Shown here: in pieces, positions 16,244-24,903 of the stretch
Layout: the number at the start of each line of letters is the position of its first letter
Numbering within the stretch: position 1 is the first letter of the stretch
Assembly: GCA_905221605.1 (NCBI GenBank)
Contig: CAJNDS010000950.1
Coordinates: 1 to 37,500 of the forward strand
Reading direction: 5' to 3'
DNA length: 37,500 nt
From: Symbiodinium natans
Taxonomy: Eukaryota > Sar > Dinophyceae > Suessiales > Symbiodiniaceae
Position numbers and translations under genes: made by a program
Notes under the pieces: model-generated
The model's database searches: none
Seen by the model: only the letters and a program-made list of their open reading frames with translations
What the model was told of the DNA's origin: nothing

Positions 16244-16298
16244 AGTTCAGGTTTCTACCACTTACTACATGTCCTCGTTATAGTAGCCTAGAGTTCAA
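16203..16298. repeat. 48-bp tandem duplication
   Basis: Copies 16203-16250 and 16251-16298 differ at two positions (A/G both). 48 is a multiple of three, so a reading frame is preserved. Confidence 0.95.
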
Positions 16299-16952
16299 AG
16301 TTTAGGGTTAGTTCACGTTTTTTTTGACAGCAACCCAGCCTCTCCTTCAATCTGAATCTTGCCTGTGAACCAGCCAAGCCCTGAAACCTTTCCCAAGCTT
16401 GTGCCAAGTCCCCTCTCTGAGGCGTGGCCAGTGCAAGTGGGGCCCCAAATGCCTGGAGCCTAACACGGGTGCTGTGATTTGAAAGAAAAAGAGAGTTCCG
16501 GCTAGGCGGAGGCTCGAACCCCTGAGGGGTGCCCAGGGAGTTTTCAGGGAATCCCTTGTCGGGTCCCTGCGCTAGGGGGTCTCTAAGGGGCTCGTTGGGA
16601 TCCTTGCGCGTGGGTGGAGTGCGACCTGCGCAGTCTTCTTGCACACACAGTGGGGGGAAGGGGGGGGGTTCCCTTCCCCGGAACCATCCGACACGCCGCC
16701 CCAATCGCCTCCAGACCGGCTGTGTGTTTTTTTGGGTTTAGGATGGGCCCCTGGCATCGCATCTCCAGTAGTCTTCCCCAAACTCAGTTTCGGATTCGGA
16801 GTTCAGGGAGGCTTCTGCAGGCCACCAGCACCAAAACCTAAACCCCGCGCCCGACGAACTGAGTACAACAGCTCTGAGCGCAGTTTAGGCTTTAAGGGTT
16901 TACCCGGTTTACTCTGGGGACATTCTATGTTATCCTTTCATTGTGTCGCAAG

Positions 16953-17264
16953 GGTCCGAAATCTAACCCACAGGCAAGCTGTCACACGACAGCAACTCCT
17001 TCGAATCCACGATGGAGACTGGCTCCTGGAGGCCCACAAGCCTGCAGCGCCGGTTTCGGGATTTGGGGTTTAGGGTGTATAGGGTTTAAGGGTTTAGGAG
17101 GGTCTAAACGAGTTGGGTTTAGTGCTCTCTCTCTCTCTCTCGCTCTCCTTCTGTCTCCCTTCCTCCTTCGTATGCTTTGTAACTTTAAGCAGACGCTCAA
17201 GATCATAATGATGTGCATGCATGTCTTGAAGCACGGTGTCCCTGTTTTGACATTCAGGGCTCAG
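16953..17264 (+). CDS. Two-exon model, unknown protein
   Basis: Exon 16953-17067: acceptor ttgtgtcgcaag|, 38 codons including LTHRQAVTRQQLLRIHDGDW, donor GGG|gtttaggg. Intron 125 nt: TTTAGGG units, then a CT microsatellite (17126-17150) and pyrimidine tract, then ttaagcag|. Exon 17193-17264: TLKIIMMCMHVLKHGVPVLT then FRAQ, donor CAG|gtaatt (near consensus). One continuous frame. The first exon lies in a longer 144-codon frame from 16639. Confidence 0.52.
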
Positions 17265-17451
17265 GTAATTTCAGGGTTGAGGGTAGCAAAAATGACCCCG
17301 AGCCCTGCGTCTGTGAGTTTCAGATTCGCCCTTAGGGCAATGTGACCAAACGAACCCCGGCTGCGCCCCAGCCCCAGCACCTGAAATCCAATCCCAACCC
17401 CCCTAAAGCCTTGAACCCTCAACTTCTCAAGCCTAAATCCTGATCCTAAAA

Positions 17452-17515
17452 CCCAAAACCCTAAACCCCAAACCCTAAACCCTAAACCCCAAGCCCACAA
17501 CCCCAAGCCCCTAAC
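17452..17515 (-). repeat. Telomere-type array
   Basis: CCCAAAA, CCCTAAA and CCCCAAA units. Confidence 0.9.
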
Positions 17516-17537
17516 TTTAATTCTTTACACCCTGAAG

Positions 17538-17617
17538 CCCACATTCCCACCTCGAGATGACGAGGATGTGCCTGCCCCCAGAACCGCAATGCGTCCGAAG
17601 ATCACAGGATTCCAAAG
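17538..17617 (+). CDS. Candidate internal exon
   Basis: Acceptor ttctttacaccctgaag|, donor AAAG|gtccag. Best frame PRDDEDVPAPRTAMRPKITG; a second frame (MTRMCLPPEPQCVRRSQDSK) is in phase with 17757. Between CCCTAAA and TTTAGGG blocks. Confidence 0.42.
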
Positions 17618-17622
17618 GTCCA

Positions 17623-17694
17623 GGGTTTAGGGTTTAGGGCTTAGGGTTTAGGGTTTAGGGTTTAGGGTTTAGGGCTAGGGTTTAGGGCCTAGGG
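17623..17694 (+). repeat. Telomere-type array
   Basis: About ten TTTAGGG units with one CTTAGGG. Confidence 0.95.
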
Positions 17695-17756
17695 ACCCAG
17701 GGTGGGCCTCGTAAACCTTATCTAAACAAAACCGGGGAGTATCCTTTCATGCCTAG

Positions 17757-17805
17757 ACCTTGAACACTGGGAAGAGATGCCTTCCTTGCTGAAACGGCAT
17801 CTGTG
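17757..17805 (+). CDS. Candidate internal exon (49 nt)
   Basis: Acceptor tatcctttcatgcctag|, LEHWEEMPSLLKRHLW, donor CTGTG|gtaggt. Also carries a GATGCC...GGCATC hairpin. A 62-codon minus-strand frame overlaps (17722-17910). Confidence 0.4.
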
Positions 17806-18032
17806 GTAGGTTCCCAAACTCAGGCGCCTTTTGTGTCTTCTATTCTCGCACGGGGGCCTTATAGTAAGGGTATCCGCAACAAGTGAACCATGTGTCGGAG
17901 AACTGTCCACATGGTCCCTTCTCTAAGTCATGATTCCGCGTTGGGGTTTACGATTCTAAGGCGGCGCCGTTTTCTGGAATATTTCTGGTACCCCAAAAAG
18001 GGACCATCATGTCGAGAACTGGCCAGACCGAA

Positions 18033-18107
18033 AAACCCTAAACCCTAAACCCTAAACCCCAAACCCCAAACCCTAAACCCTAAACCCTAAACCCTAAACC
18101 CTAAACC
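18033..18107 (-). repeat. Telomere-type array
   Basis: CCCTAAA with a short CCCCAAA insert; followed by C-rich runs to 18148. Confidence 0.95.
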
Positions 18108-18169
18108 GCCCCCGCCCCCCAACCCCCCCACCCCCCCCCACCCCCCCCTTCGCATCATTCGAGCTGCAG

Positions 18170-18286
18170 CAACCCCTCGCAGAGGCCCCCCTCACAGAGT
18201 GGCGGGAAGAGTGTGGGCTTCAAGCAGTCTTCCGACCTTTTCAAAGCAGACAGGCCGGGGCTTTGCGGGGGGGTGGCCCGGCTTGA
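18170..18286 (+). CDS. Candidate exon, all three frames open
   Basis: Acceptor cgagctgcag|, QPLAEAPLTEWREECGLQAV and on to TGA. A second frame has SGGKSVGFKQSSDLFKADRP. High GC makes chance openness likely; its place between CCCTAAA and TTTAGGG arrays supports an exon of some frame. Confidence 0.38.
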   Translation, partial: QPLAEAPLTEWREECGLQAVFRPFQSRQAGALRGGGPA

Positions 18287-18295
18287 AGGTTCAGG

Positions 18296-18362
18296 TTTTT
18301 GGGGTTTAGGGTTTCGGGTTTAGGGTTTCGGGTTTTGGGGTTTAGGATTTAGGGTTTGGGGG
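18296..18362 (+). repeat. Telomere-type array
   Basis: TTTTGGGG, TTTAGGG and TTTCGGG units. Confidence 0.9.
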
Positions 18363-18675
18363 CGTTTAAGGTTGCAACCCTACGCCCTGCACCCCCAGTG
18401 GTCACATGTAGAGCCTTCCTGACTCGCGACCCCCCGAACCCCCGACATGAGCGTGTTCCTTCGTTCTTTCCGAGGCTTAAAAGAGGGAGCCTTCCGGTTT
18501 AGACTTCAGGTTTTCGGTTTTGGGTTTAGGGTTCTAGATGCGCGACCTACTGTTGCACCCTGAGAAAGGGAGATAGTGCCTTGATAGGTAGGAAAATACA
18601 TCATTTCTGCTTTTGGGGTACGAACGCTACCGTAGGGGAGCATCTAGCTTCCACAATTGTTCCGTGCCTTGTGAG

Positions 18676-18708
18676 ATATTTTTAAGGGCAAGCCTTAACT
18701 TTAAATAT
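18676..18708. repeat. AT-rich hairpin
   Basis: ATATTTTTAAGG and CCTTAACTTTAAATAT around a 5-nt loop, imperfect. No gene seen in 18370-18880. Confidence 0.5.
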
Positions 18709-18729
18709 TGCTGCCTGTGAATCGGACGC

Positions 18730-18815
18730 CCTAAACCCTAAACCCACCCATGAAACTTCAAGTACAGGGTAAAACCCCAAGCCCTAAACCCTAAACCCCA
18801 AAAATCCCAAACCCT
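18730..18815 (-). repeat. Degenerate CCCTAAA tract
   Basis: Short runs of CCCTAAA separated by unique bases. Confidence 0.75.
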
Positions 18816-18887
18816 AACCCTGCGACCCGACGTCCGAAACTGGAGAACCTCAGTCCCCGGAATCCTAAACTTGACAACCCTGAACCC

Positions 18888-19011
18888 TACAGGGTGGGGT
18901 CCCCTAGTTATAAGTAGAGTTATAAGGGCCCTAAATTGGGTTATAAGGACCCTAAGTTAGGTTATAAGTCCCTTAACTACAGTTAGTATAGTAAGGGGGC
19001 CCCACCCTGTA
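18888..19011. repeat. Foldback element with internal tandem repeat
   Basis: TACAGGGTGGGG (18888-18899) pairs with CCCCACCCTGTA (19000-19011), continuing with one indel. The interior has three GTTATAAG-containing units of about 22 bp. Confidence 0.8.
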
Positions 19012-19193
19012 CGACTTCAACCCAATTCCGAATAAGCCCTAAACCTTGAACCCGAGACCCTTCAGTAAACAGGTTTAAGGTCTAGGCCCTAAGCCGTAAA
19101 CCCTAAACCCTTATAACTTATAACCCTTAACCCTGTCAGCCCTAAACCCTTATTAACCTTATACACCCTAAACCCCACAACCCCTCCTCGCAG

Positions 19194-19259
19194 GTGCGGA
19201 GCTTTGTGGTGAGGGCCCGGCCGTCGAGCCCGCACGGATTTCAGACCAATATGGCAGCA
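19194..19259 (+). CDS. Candidate internal exon (66 nt)
   Basis: Acceptor caacccctcctcgcag|, VRSFVVRARPSSPHGFQTNM then AA, donor GCA|gtaaag. The upstream intron end carries CCCTAAA units just before the pyrimidine tract. Confidence 0.48.
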
Positions 19260-19355
19260 GTAAAGGGTTTAGCAATTCAGTGTTTCGGTTTTGGGGTTTT
19301 AGGGTGTCGGGCTTAGGGTCAATGATTGTGGTGGTTTGGTGTCGAGGGCTGAGGT

Positions 19356-19535
19356 TTGAGGTTTTCGGGGATGTTTTGTTCCCCACCCTCGGTGGGGCTG
19401 TCGGACTTTAAACTCCTCGCCCGGTCTACGCCTCGCTCATCCCTGGTGTGCCCAACCCCAGAGTACCTGTACCCAGAGAGGGTGGGGACGTTCGAAGTAA
19501 AACAATTTGCAATGTTGTCTTCGGGAGTTTGGGGA
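19356..19535 (+). CDS. Candidate exon
   Basis: Open frame containing SVGLSDFKLLARSTPRSSLV and TPEYLYPERVGTFEVKQFAM, ending where CCCTAAA begins. A smaller alternative exon is 19466-19498 (caaccccag|...GAA|gtaaaa). Perfect hairpin CCCCACC/GGTGGGG at 19381-19397. Confidence 0.43.
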
Positions 19536-19585
19536 ACCCTAAACCCTAAACCCTGAACCCTGAACCCTAAACCCTAAACCCTAAA
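19534..19585 (-). repeat. Telomere-type array
   Basis: CCCTAAA and CCCTGAA units. Confidence 0.93.
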
Positions 19586-19688
19586 TTACTGTATGATGAT
19601 GGGCTCGGGGTGTAGGGCGAACTCAAACTCAACCCCAAGGGCTCGAAGTTTAGATTCGATATTCCCTGAACACCAACCTACTTGACAC

Positions 19689-19745
19689 CCTAAACCCCAA
19701 ACCCCAACCCTGAACCCTAAACCCTAAAACCCAAAACCCTAAACG
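19689..19745 (-). repeat. Telomere-type array
   Basis: CCCTAAA, CCCCAAA and CCAAAA variants. Confidence 0.9.
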
Positions 19746-19783
19746 GTAGGGTTTTGAGTTTGGGGGTCTGGGTCGAGGAGCAG

Positions 19784-19885
19784 TTGAGGCCCAATCTTTC
19801 GCCACCAACCTCTAGCAACGAACTTACGTTAATCGAGATCTTGAACCGTGAGCCCGAAACCCTAGCTCAGCGCACTTGCGGTTAG
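19784..19885 (+). CDS. Candidate exon to stop
   Basis: 33 codons and TAG: LRPNLSPPTSSNELTLIEIL then NREPETLAQRTCG. Acceptor cgaggagcag|; the same frame is open back to 19730. Between CCCTAAA and TTTAGGG arrays. Confidence 0.47.
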   Translation: MRPNLSPPTSSNELTLIEILNREPETLAQRTCG

Positions 19886-19917
19886 TGCAATCTCGGAGTC
19901 AAGGCTCAAGACTCGAT

Positions 19918-20010
19918 GGGTTAGGGTTTAGGGTTTGGGGTTTGGGGTTTGGGGTTTTTGGGGTTTTGGGGTTTGGGGTTTTGGGGTTTAGGGTTTAGGG
20001 TTTAGCGTTC
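19918..20010 (+). repeat. Telomere-type array, TTTGGGG variant block
   Basis: TTTAGGG ends around a homogeneous TTTGGGG core. Confidence 0.92.
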
Positions 20011-20189
20011 GGGTTGGACCTGTATAGCCTTTATCTTGCCTTCGAAACAAGGACTTGACCTTGACCCAGCGGACAGGGCTGAGGTTTTGTTTCGGGTTTC
20101 AGGTTTCGGGTCCCTAAACCCAAAACACTAATTAAAGGTGAAGTAGGGTTGAGGGCTGAGGGTCTTGTTGGGGGTGCTGTACCTCGCAG

Positions 20190-20230
20190 GATCCGGGATA
20201 TCTTGTCGGTGGCCGCAACTGCCCCACAAT
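20190..20230 (+). CDS. Candidate internal exon (41 nt)
   Basis: Acceptor gctgtacctcgcag| and donor AAT|gtaaat, both strong. Frames DPGYLVGGRNCPT or IRDILSVAATAPQ. Confidence 0.43.
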
Positions 20231-20344
20231 GTAAATCACTCGAGACTACATATGGTAGGACCTTGGGATATTAAATCTTGCCAATATTGGGTTCAACGCT
20301 AAGCCCTAAACCCTAAACACTAAACCCGTGGCAACGTTGGACAC

Positions 20345-20581
20345 CTAGTCAGTTCGCGTCGAAAGTAGGCCCGTATTCCCTTTTTGAGGGGGTTTAGGTT
20401 CTTTGAGAATCCACTTGAAAGCAAAAAAGGGCACCTTTTCTCTTGGGTCCGGAAATCTGTGGCAGTGCTGCTGATGTTTGGGGTCCCTGCGCTTGGAATA
20501 GAGTGACCGCTTGAGATGTGCAATTTCTAGAAGCCAATCACTCATTGCAGCAGTCGAAGGGGGTTCCGGGACCCAAATCAT
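20345..20581 (-). CDS. Minus-strand open frame, 78 codons
   Basis: ATG frame including MSDWLLEIAHLKRSLYSKRR, basic and well mixed in composition. A + strand island (VRKSVAVLLMFGVPALGIE, with stop) overlaps, so either strand could be the real one. Confidence 0.28.
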   Translation of the reverse strand: MIWVPEPPSTAAMSDWLLEIAHLKRSLYSKRRDPKHQQHCHRFPDPREKVPFFAFKWILKEPKPPQKGNTGLLSTRTD

Positions 20582-20591
20582 CGGAAAGTGG

Positions 20592-20641
20592 CCTAAACCC
20601 TAAACCCTAAACCCTAAACCCTAAACCCTAAACCCTAAAAC
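20592..20641 (-). repeat. Telomere-type array
   Basis: Six to seven exact CCCTAAA units. Confidence 0.95.
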
Positions 20642-20692
20642 CTGCCCTTCATGAGTAGTCTCAAAACATCCAAAATGTAGTATCAAGGCGTT

Positions 20693-20734
20693 ATGGCCAG
20701 CTCGGTCCATGCACTCTGGCGACCCTACTTGGAG
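20693..20734 (+). CDS. Candidate first exon
   Basis: ATG, MASSVHALWRPYLE, donor GAG|gttcat. Short N-terminal exon in phase 0. Confidence 0.32.
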
Positions 20735-20850
20735 GTTCATGGGTAGTTAAAGAGTCGGTTGTTGGTATTTTCACTGCAATGATAAGCTAATTTAGGGTAC
20801 GTACAACCCTAAGCCCTAAACCCTATTCACCTCAAAGTCTAGCCCTAAGC

Positions 20851-21009
20851 ATGTTGGCATCGCCGAGTGCACGGATCAGGGCTTGGCGCATGCTACGGCC
20901 GGAAGCGCGCCGAGCTAAAATGGGCTTGCCTGTGAGGGCGCCGGGGCTGTACGTTGCCGACAGCATCTTAGTCACATCTCCTGGCAAGAAATACAGAAAT
21001 ACACACTAA
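20851..21009 (+). CDS. Candidate ORF or exon
   Basis: ATG to TAA, 52 codons: MLASPSARIRAWRMLRPEAR, then ...GLYVADSILVTSPGKKYR. Arg-rich N-terminal half. Open upstream as well. No hydrophobic segment. Downstream of a CCCTAAA remnant (20808-20824). Confidence 0.43.
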   Translation: MLASPSARIRAWRMLRPEARRAKMGLPVRAPGLYVADSILVTSPGKKYRNTH

Positions 21010-21174
21010 CTATTTTCGGTGTCTTTCCTTCGTGCGACAGTTCAACAACTAACCCTGTGATAAGTGTTTGGTCCGTTTCGGGTTCAGGTCATGGGGTTTC
21101 GAGCTTTGCGTTAGTGGTTTGATAGTTCACGCGCGTGTCGAGGGCATTTGCATCTTCCCTACTTGACCCAGGGT

Positions 21175-21286
21175 CCCATGTGGAGGTTTCCGAAATTAGG
21201 GGTACCTTATTGGGGTCCCTACTATAAGGGCATCCTACTTGGGGGTCTATTATGGGGGTCCCCTATTTTCGTAAACCCCCATGTGG
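21175..21286. repeat. Imperfect foldback
   Basis: Arm 21175-21202 pairs imperfectly with 21260-21286; both arms carry CCCATGTGG in the same orientation. Confidence 0.45.
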
Positions 21287-21442
21287 CACAAGACGCACGC
21301 TGTGCAGATTGTCCAACCCAAAGAAGAAACTGTCCATATCTTTGGAGAGTTCGGGCTTGACATGAAGGTTTTGGAAAGTGAGACCACCGACAGCTACCGG
21401 CTGCAAATGCTAAGATGCCAGGGTGTGTTGAGGGGTATTTAA
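21281..21442 (+). CDS. Candidate ORF or exon
   Basis: ATG to TAA, 53 codons: MWHKTHAVQIVQPKEETVHI, FGEFGLDMK, then VLESETTDSYRLQMLRCQ. Acidic and well balanced; internal donor ATGAAG|gttttgg possible, and acceptor gcacaag| also fits. The ATG lies at the end of the foldback arm. Confidence 0.45.
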   Translation: MWHKTHAVQIVQPKEETVHIFGEFGLDMKVLESETTDSYRLQMLRCQGVLRGI

Positions 21443-21463
21443 GAAGGTCCTGGCACATTTTCT

Positions 21464-21760
21464 ATGGGTACGATTGGCTATGATATTTTGAATTGTCCAT
21501 GCTACCAATTAATTAAGCAACACAAGGAACTACACTTGATAGGTTTTGGGACGATTGGGACGTACCCTAGTACCCTAGACGCCAAAATCACACACTCCCG
21601 GGAGGCGCGCTCCTTGTCGCTCCTCGTGCTCCCAACGGCACATCCTGTCATGTTGATGAGGGATGTGGGTTTTAGGGTTTCGGGTTTGGGGCTTAAGTTT
21701 AACTGGATTTATGTCTTCGGGTTTAGGGCTTTGGGTTTGGAGATGCAACAGGGTTTATAG
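21464..21760 (+). CDS. Candidate first exon or ORF
   Basis: ATG frame of 98 codons: MGTIGYDILNCPCYQLIKQH to about ...LLVLPTAHPVMLMRD (21661), after which it translates TTTAGGG-like repeats and is probably intron. Confidence 0.38.
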   Translation: MGTIGYDILNCPCYQLIKQHKELHLIGFGTIGTYPSTLDAKITHSREARSLSLLVLPTAHPVMLMRDVGFRVSGLGLKFNWIYVFGFRALGLEMQQGL

Positions 21761-21941
21761 GGTTCAGGGTGTCGAGTTTAGGTGGTAGGGTTCAGGGATT
21801 AGGGTTCACGGCTCAGGGTTTCGGGGATGGGGTTCAGGGCTTAGCTAGTGTTTATGTTTAGTAGGGGTTACAAGGAGGACTCAAGGTTTAGGGCTTAGGG
21901 TTTAGGGCTTGTTGTCTTGGGAACTTCGTTGTTTCCAGCAG

Positions 21942-22031
21942 ATAGAGACCTGGAGATCTGGCTTTGCGGGTGTTTGGTTCACCCCAAAGCATAAGCCCTG
22001 CAAAAACCCGTCACCACCCGGACACGAGTAG
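21942..22031 (+). CDS. Candidate exon to stop
   Basis: Strong acceptor cttcgttgtttccagcag|, 29 codons: IETWRSGFAGVWFTPKHKPC then KNPSPPGHE, TAG. Confidence 0.45.
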   Translation: METWRSGFAGVWFTPKHKPCKNPSPPGHE

Positions 22032-22111
22032 AATTACCTAGATCCCGCGACCAAGAGCTTGGTTTCGGTCATACCCATGCGAAGTGCTGTAGCCAATGTA
22101 GGGCTTACCTA

Positions 22112-22240
22112 AACCCAAACCCCAAGCCCCAAACCCCAAAACCTAAACTCCAAACCCCAAACCCCACTGAACCCTAAACCCCAAACCCCAACCCATACAC
22201 CCCAAACCCTAAACCCTAAACTCTAAACCCTAAACCCTTA
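22112..22240 (-). repeat. Telomere-type array, CCCCAAA-rich
   Basis: CCCCAAA with CCCTAAA at the right end. Confidence 0.92.
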
Positions 22241-22253
22241 GGGTTTCAAAGCC

Positions 22254-22349
22254 ATGTTGGCTCACTTTGGGCACACAGCAAGAGCGCGCCAGGAGCCAGC
22301 AAAGCCCCAAAAACCCGAAACTCGGAAGCAGAAGTCCGAAGCAGCCTAA
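22254..22349 (+). CDS. Candidate short ORF or exon
   Basis: ATG to TAA, 31 codons: MLAHFGHTARARQEPAKPQK then a Lys/Glu tail. An acceptor (gcacacag|) opens another frame, KSAPGASKAPKTRNSEAEVR. Confidence 0.34.
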   Translation: MLAHFGHTARARQEPAKPQKPETRKQKSEAA

Positions 22350-22388
22350 ACCCTGGACCTTGAAGCCCAAACCCTAGGCCCCCCGTAC

Positions 22389-22430
22389 CCCTAAACCCTA
22401 AACCCTGAACCCTAAACCCTAAACCCTAAA
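22389..22430 (-). repeat. Telomere-type array
   Basis: CCCTAAA units, one CCCTGAA. Confidence 0.93.
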
Positions 22431-22455
22431 GCCCCCCGCGCTTCCCGGAGCACAG

Positions 22456-22530
22456 CACCAGCATCGAATTTGCTGCACGACCTGGCGAAGCCACCAGCGC
22501 CAGAGATTGCCTTCCATGGCCGCATCCCCG
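22456..22530 (+). CDS. Candidate internal exon (75 nt)
   Basis: Acceptor cccggagcacag|, SNLLHDLAKPPAPEIAFHGR then IPG, donor CCCG|gtttgtaggg at the start of the telomere array. Sandwiched between CCCTAAA (22389-22430) and TTTAGGG (22537-22602). Confidence 0.5.
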
Positions 22531-22536
22531 GTTTGT

Positions 22537-22602
22537 AGGGTTTAGGGTTTAGGGTTTAGGGTTTAGGGTTTAGGGTTTAGGGTTTAGGGTTTAGGGTTTA
22601 GG
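22537..22602 (+). repeat. Telomere-type array
   Basis: About nine exact TTTAGGG units. Confidence 0.96.
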
Positions 22603-22711
22603 AGGGGTTGAGAGCACCTCAAACAAACAAGTGTCTATCCTGCAGCCCGAAGCCGATTTAGGGGTTCGTGTTTTTTTTTGGGGGGGGGATTTGGGGTGTA
22701 GGCGGATTTAG

Positions 22712-22784
22712 CGAAGCGACCCAGGTGCTATCCATCGAGGTCGAGGGTGGCCACCAACTACCACCGGACCGAATTTGCCAATAG
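22712..22784 (+). CDS. Candidate exon to stop
   Basis: Acceptor aggcggatttag|, EATQVLSIEVEGGHQLPPDR then ICQ, TAG. Confidence 0.43.
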
Positions 22785-22789
22785 TGCGG

Positions 22790-23150
22790 GCTGCTTTAAT
22801 ACACATGTGACTTGTATGGGTTGGCGGCCTCTTTAAGCAGGGCTTCTGTTTTATATCTCACAAATATACATACATATTCGGGGTTCTTATTAGGGCGTCT
22901 AGGGGCTGTATCAAGGTTTTCGGGTAACAGAGAAAGAGGCCACCTTCCTTTATAATGTATGACACATATGGTTGGTCCACTTTGGGGTGCTTATTTAAGC
23001 CGGCACCTAAGGTTCAGGGTACCCAAAAAGGGACCAGAATTTAGAGAGCTCGCCATGTGCGCATGCATGTGTGCATATGGGTAGATATGTATATGTAGAT
23101 GTATATGTAGACATGGGCTTAAGGCTTTTAAGGTTTAATTTGGGTTGGCA
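22790..23150. other. No gene seen; AT-rich with short repeats
   Basis: Contains ATGTATATGTAG units (about 23084-23112) and a weak foldback, GGTCCACTTTGGGGT (22975-22989) against ACCCAAAAAGGGACC (23021-23035). Confidence 0.5.
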
Positions 23151-23151
23151 G

Positions 23152-23234
23152 TGGGCGCTTGGCAATGTATATTTTCCTTGCTGTGGGGTGAAGACTCAAA
23201 AGATATTGATAAAGGGTCAACAACCTCCGTTCGG
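23152..23234 (+). CDS. Candidate internal exon
   Basis: Acceptor tttgggttggcag|, GAWQCIFSLLWGEDSKDIDK then GSTTSVR, donor CGG|gtttaa. Confidence 0.43.
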
Positions 23235-23362
23235 GTTTAAGGCCTAGGACTTTAGGATTTCAGACCCTCAACTTTCAATTCGTCCAGAAGCCTCCACGCT
23301 GTCTGGCTACGTTTAGGGTTAAGGGTTTAGGGTTTCCTGCCTGCCTTTTTCTACCCTGCAAG

Positions 23363-23427
23363 AGTATCAAGAACTATCCGAGCACTTGGTAGTTTTGACT
23401 CGCGGCTTGGGTTTTGGGCTTAGCCCT
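23363..23427 (+). CDS. Candidate exon
   Basis: Good acceptor tttttctaccctgcaag|; frame YQELSEHLVVLTRG... to a TAG, or a 26-nt exon ending at ACTTG|gtagtt. Confidence 0.33.
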
Positions 23428-23592
23428 TAGGATATCCTATGTTTCTCGTCATACATGGGGTCGAAGAGGAACCCTAAGCAGGAACTTTCTTCAGAAGGTT
23501 CAGAGGACCAACCTCGTTTAGGTAGTTGGAGACTTGTGCTTTGCACTTCAGCTTGAGGTTTCGCTTAGGCATTTTTTTCGCGTTTTCGGGCA

Positions 23593-23657
23593 ACCCGAAA
23601 CCCGAAACCCGAAACCCTAAACCCTAAACCCTAAACCCTAAACCCTAAACCCTAAAC
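23593..23657 (-). repeat. Telomere-type array
   Basis: Three CCCGAAA units, then exact CCCTAAA. Confidence 0.95.
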
Positions 23658-23764
23658 CAGAGGGTCATTCGTTAATTTAAGGCTCTAACGACTCGCGGCT
23701 TGGAGATCTTGGGGGCACATACAATGCAAGGCTCTTGCGGCATCTTTTGCCTACCCGAAGGGTC

Positions 23765-23822
23765 GTCCCTATATGGGAAGCACTTCAGGCCCAAGTAGGT
23801 TATAATGAGGTACATGGACCCT
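23765..23822. repeat. Family A foldback relic (one arm and core)
   Basis: CTATATGGGAAGCACTTCAG core and a right arm ending GGTACATGGACCC match 5822-5922; the left arm is missing or diverged. CCCTAAA abuts the right end, as at 25206. Confidence 0.7.
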
Positions 23823-23870
23823 TAAACCCTAAACCCTAAACCCTGTAAACCCTAAACCCTAATCCCTAAA
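23822..23870 (-). repeat. Telomere-type array
   Basis: CCCTAAA units joined directly to the family A arm. Confidence 0.93.
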
Positions 23871-23893
23871 GGGTACTTAAGAAGATCCCGCAG

Positions 23894-23940
23894 GACACAC
23901 ATGTTGTCGTCGGCTCGGGTGGACGTGGTGCCCGCCGCAG
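23894..23940 (+). CDS. Candidate internal exon (47 nt)
   Basis: Acceptor gaagatcccgcag|, DTHVVVGSGGRGARR, donor GCAG|gtgcgg. A second frame starts MLSSARVDVVPAAGAGPERV. Confidence 0.4.
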
Positions 23941-23996
23941 GTGCGGGGCCGGAACGGGTTTTTCGGGGTTGTTCGGGGTTTAGGTCCTAAAGTGTA

Positions 23997-24072
23997 GGGT
24001 TTAGGGTTTAGGGTTTAGGGTTTAGGGTTTACAATGTTTGTAGGGTTTGGGGTTTAGGGTGTAGGGTTTTGG
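23997..24072 (+). repeat. Telomere-type array
   Basis: Five exact TTTAGGG units, then variants. Confidence 0.93.
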
Positions 24073-24247
24073 GCCCCACTCAAACATGCCTTGTGCAATC
24101 CAGCTCAGCAGACCCCACATGGGGCCCACATTTTGAACAGGGCCTAACTGTTTAGAGTTTGATGATGGCTGGTTAACGGCTTTGGCTTCAGAGTTTTTTG
24201 GTTTTGGGGGCTTTGAGGCTTAGTGCGTAGGGTTGAAGAGCTTGCAG

Positions 24248-24563
24248 GGTTTGAGATCCGAAGCTTCTCAGCCCTTAACCCTACAATCCAGTTCAGCCGG
24301 ACCGCCAGGTTTGAGAATCGCATGGCGCTGCCACCGCATGTCGGGAGCGCCGCCCGACGAAGAGTCAGGGCTGGGAGGGCTAAGGTTTAGGGTGGAGGGT
24401 TTAGGGTTCAGAGGTAAAAACCGTGAACCCCAAATCCTCCAACCCTGGCTTTGGGCTATTTGCGTTTTAGAACTTACATGTGTTGTGGGGCTTTAGTTTC
24501 GGACTGTTTTTTAGGCCAGAGTTTTGGAGTTCGGCGATCTTCACGGCTTTCAACCTGCTGTAG
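24248..24563 (+). CDS. Two-exon model, unknown protein
   Basis: Exon 24248-24384: acceptor gaagagcttgcag|, 45 codons: FEIRSFSALNPTIQFSRTAR, then FENRMALPPHVGSAARRR and a basic end; donor AAG|gtttaggg. Intron 86 nt, ending gctatttgcgttttag|. Exon 24471-24563 continues the frame, NLHVLWGFSFGLFFRPEFWS, then SSAIFTAFNLL and TAG. Another frame of the first exon (GLRSEASQPLTLQSSSAGPP...) is open too; the stated one reads better and ends in a basic tail. Confidence 0.5.
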
Positions 24564-24724
24564 CCAGATGCCTGCAAGCTTTTTGGGGCGCTATGGTCGA
24601 ACATGGGCTTTCTGGTTTGTGCATGCTCTTCTATGTATGGGTCCTTGGGTTCTACAGGGTATATAAGGGCCCAAATAAGGGGTCCCCGTTATAAGGGCCC
24701 AAGTTTAGGGACCATGCATGTACC

Positions 24725-24766
24725 TACCCTAAACCCCAAAACCATAAACCCTAAACCCTAAACCCC
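24725..24766 (-). repeat. Telomere-type array, short
   Basis: CCCTAAA, CCCCAAA and CCATAAA units. Confidence 0.85.
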
Positions 24767-24802
24767 GTAACTACCCTAAGATGTCATTTAGGTTTTCTTC
24801 AG

Positions 24803-24899
24803 GAATGTAGCGGTTTTACGCGAGCAGCTCTCTGAGTCGGATGCTTGGAATCGAGGGTTTGGGAACTCTCAACCTGAAGCCCACAGCCCCAACCCTAGG
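24803..24899 (+). CDS. Candidate internal exon
   Basis: Strong acceptor atttaggttttcttcag|, 32 codons: NVAVLREQLSESDAWNRGFG then NSQPEAHSPNPR, donor AGG|gtcata, just before a CCCTAAA array. Confidence 0.48.
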
Positions 24900-24903
24900 G
24901 TCA

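Noticed and set aside
17261-17506. Minus-strand frame rich in GLGFRVWGLGF
   Set aside because: This peptide pattern is simply TTTAGGG-like repeat translated; the same applies to NPKP and LNPKP tails.
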